Positions 63,095-64,000 of a stretch of 64,000 bases of DNA are shown piece by piece. The notes beneath the pieces are model-generated. The model did not search any database. It was not told the origin of the DNA and saw only the letters and a program-made list of their open reading frames with translations. Made by a program: the position numbers and the translations under genes. The DNA lies in contig NZ_JALPRJ010000030.1 in NCBI RefSeq assembly GCF_030464885.1, forward strand, positions 1 through 64,000, written 5' to 3'. The DNA is from Caballeronia sp. SEWSISQ10-4 2 (GTDB lineage Bacteria > Pseudomonadota > Gammaproteobacteria > Burkholderiales > Burkholderiaceae). Position 1 is the first letter of the stretch, and each line of letters begins with the position of its first letter.

Positions 63095-63772
63095 TTAATG
63101 CAGGCCGGCGATGTAATCCGCGACCGCCTTCACTTCCGCTTCGTTGAGGCGCAGCGCAATGGTGTGCATCGGCTCACTGTTATTGCGCGTGCCCTGCGCG
63201 AACGCGGTGAGTTGCGCCGCCGTGTAGTCGGACCACTGGCCCGACAACCGCGGATACTGCACCGGCACGCCCATGCCCGTTGCCCCATGACACGCGGCAC
63301 ACGCCGGAACGCCTCTATCCGCTATGCCGCCACGATAAATCTTCTGCCCGAGCGCCACGGTGTTCTTGTCGCGCGCGTAGCCCGGCTTGGCCTTCTGCGC
63401 CTCAAAATAGGCCGCCACGTTGACCATGTCCTGATCGTTCAACGCGCCTGCAATGCCCGCCATGATCGGATTCTTGCGCGCCGGCTCTTTCGCACCCGGC
63501 TGCGTCTTGTAATCCTTCAACTGCTTGACGATGTACTCGGCATGTTGGCCTGCGAGCTTCGGAAACGCGCCACCGGCACTGTTGCCGTCCGCTCCGTGAC
63601 ACGATGCGCAAACCTGCGTGGCAATTGCCAGGCCCCGTGTCACGTCAGGCTTGGCGGGGGCTCCGGGAGCACCCGTCTCTGCCGCTTGCGATGTGACTGT
63701 CCAGCCTACCAACCCCGCTCCGAATGCTGCTGCTAATTCCAGGACCATCAGAGTCTTGTACAGTCGGTTCAT
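63095..63772 (-). CDS. Di-haem cytochrome c4
   Basis: 225 residues. Periplasmic electron carrier from bc1 to terminal oxidases. A signal peptide (LELAAAFGAGLVGWTVTSQAAE) precedes two cytochrome c domains with CASCHGADGNSAGGAFPKLAGQH and CAACHGATGMGVPVQYPRLSGQW, each with a later Met ligand (NPIMAGIAG and SEPMHTIAL). It lies upstream of resB-resC, its likely maturation system. Confidence 0.94.
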   Translation of the reverse strand: MNRLYKTLMVLELAAAFGAGLVGWTVTSQAAETGAPGAPAKPDVTRGLAIATQVCASCHGADGNSAGGAFPKLAGQHAEYIVKQLKDYKTQPGAKEPARKNPIMAGIAGALNDQDMVNVAAYFEAQKAKPGYARDKNTVALGQKIYRGGIADRGVPACAACHGATGMGVPVQYPRLSGQWSDYTAAQLTAFAQGTRNNSEPMHTIALRLNEAEVKAVADYIAGLH

Positions 63773-63976
63773 TCGCGTACCCTGTTTTTCGTCTTGTGAG
63801 AATTGTGAGGTTCTGCAAAACGACGGTTACCGATGCACTGCAAGACACCCGACAGAGGACTCGATACGGATTAAAAAGTCACCCGTTGCGTGCCCCGAAA
63901 TCTGTCTTCAAACCTGTCTCACTCCTTATCCCGCTTGGGTCTTGCGTGCCCTGGCTGGTCTTCGTACAACCGTCGT

Positions 63977-63986
63977 ATTGTACAAT
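63977..63986. promoter_or_regulatory. Palindromic -10-like element near the right edge
   Basis: ATTGTACAAT is a perfect 10-bp palindrome containing TACAAT on both strands, so it could be the -10 box of a leftward promoter for cytochrome c4, a rightward one, or an operator. The minus-strand -35 would lie outside the window. The 200 bases between it and the cytochrome c4 start show nothing else clear. Confidence 0.35.
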
Positions 63987-64000
63987 AACTCGCTAAACGC

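Noticed and set aside
63724..63996. 90-residue frame at the right edge
   Set aside because: It overlaps the signal peptide region of cytochrome c4 on the other strand and its translation resembles nothing known.
1..64000. Search for CRISPR arrays, prophage, toxin-antitoxin or defence systems
   Set aside because: No regularly spaced repeats and no genes of these types were found; apart from the single RAYT there is no mobile element.

Overview
The window looks like a stretch of the main chromosome of a Burkholderiaceae bacterium (Burkholderia sensu lato, probably Paraburkholderia or Caballeronia). The evidence is the high GC content and the betaproteobacterial gene orders: sspBA-petABC, mla-murA-his-tat, cyaY/lptM-lysA, and cyt c4-resB-resC. 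There is no prophage, CRISPR array or genomic island. Almost everything is housekeeping. This assignment rests on recalled family and synteny knowledge, not on a database search.

Layout. 1-555 is gene-free but carries two tandem promoters pointing off the left edge and the terminator of a tRNA-Thr(TGT) gene (556-631, minus). 650-4733 (minus) holds sspB and sspA, then petC, petB and petA for the cytochrome bc1 complex. A Nif3-family gene (minus) and a DegS-like protease (plus) diverge from a 20-bp gap near 5.7 kb. 7.0-25.7 kb is one long minus-strand series read from a strong promoter at 25.7 kb: mlaFED-mlaA-mlaC-mlaB, yadG-yadH, ibaG, murA, hisG-D-C-B, marC, hisH-A-F-I-E, a DUF4870 gene, a HIT gene, and tatA-B-C. 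The first part maintains the outer-membrane lipid barrier and starts peptidoglycan synthesis, the middle makes histidine, and the last part builds the Tat exporter. 25.8-29.4 kb is a thiamine operon, thiO-thiS-thiG-thiE, under a clear TPP riboswitch.

29.7-32.9 kb (plus) carries an SbmA/YddA-like ABC protein and an MFS transporter. 33.0-40.3 kb (minus) carries an alpha-carbonic anhydrase and the glutamate synthase genes gltD and gltB. Next come a lone REP-associated transposase (RAYT) with an altered HUH motif, an OmpW porin and a DUF883 gene. 43.1-48.4 kb (minus) is a glycerol-3-phosphate uptake operon, ugpB-A-E-C-Q, with a small ABM-domain gene inserted before ugpC. Then come dgt, aroB and aroK.

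The most unusual locus is 51.56-52.76 kb. Where an intact pilMNOPQ type IV pilus operon would be expected between aroK and the divergent PBP1A gene, there is one ORF whose N-terminal half is PilM-like and whose C-terminal half is the secretin end of PilQ. pilN, pilO, pilP and parts of the two outer genes are missing. The fusion is further broken by an apparent extra C in a CCC run. The right end holds ponA (PBP1A), cyaY, lptM-lysA, the methionine sulfoxide repair pair msrP-msrQ, the system II cytochrome c maturation genes resB-resC, and cytochrome c4. Several proteins connect across the window. The Rieske protein and MsrP carry twin-arginine signals for the TatABC exporter encoded here. Cytochromes c1 and c4 are substrates for ResBC. 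I did not find a wholly new system; the strongest candidates for follow-up are the pil deletion, the altered RAYT, the extended ThiE and the ABM gene in the ugp operon.
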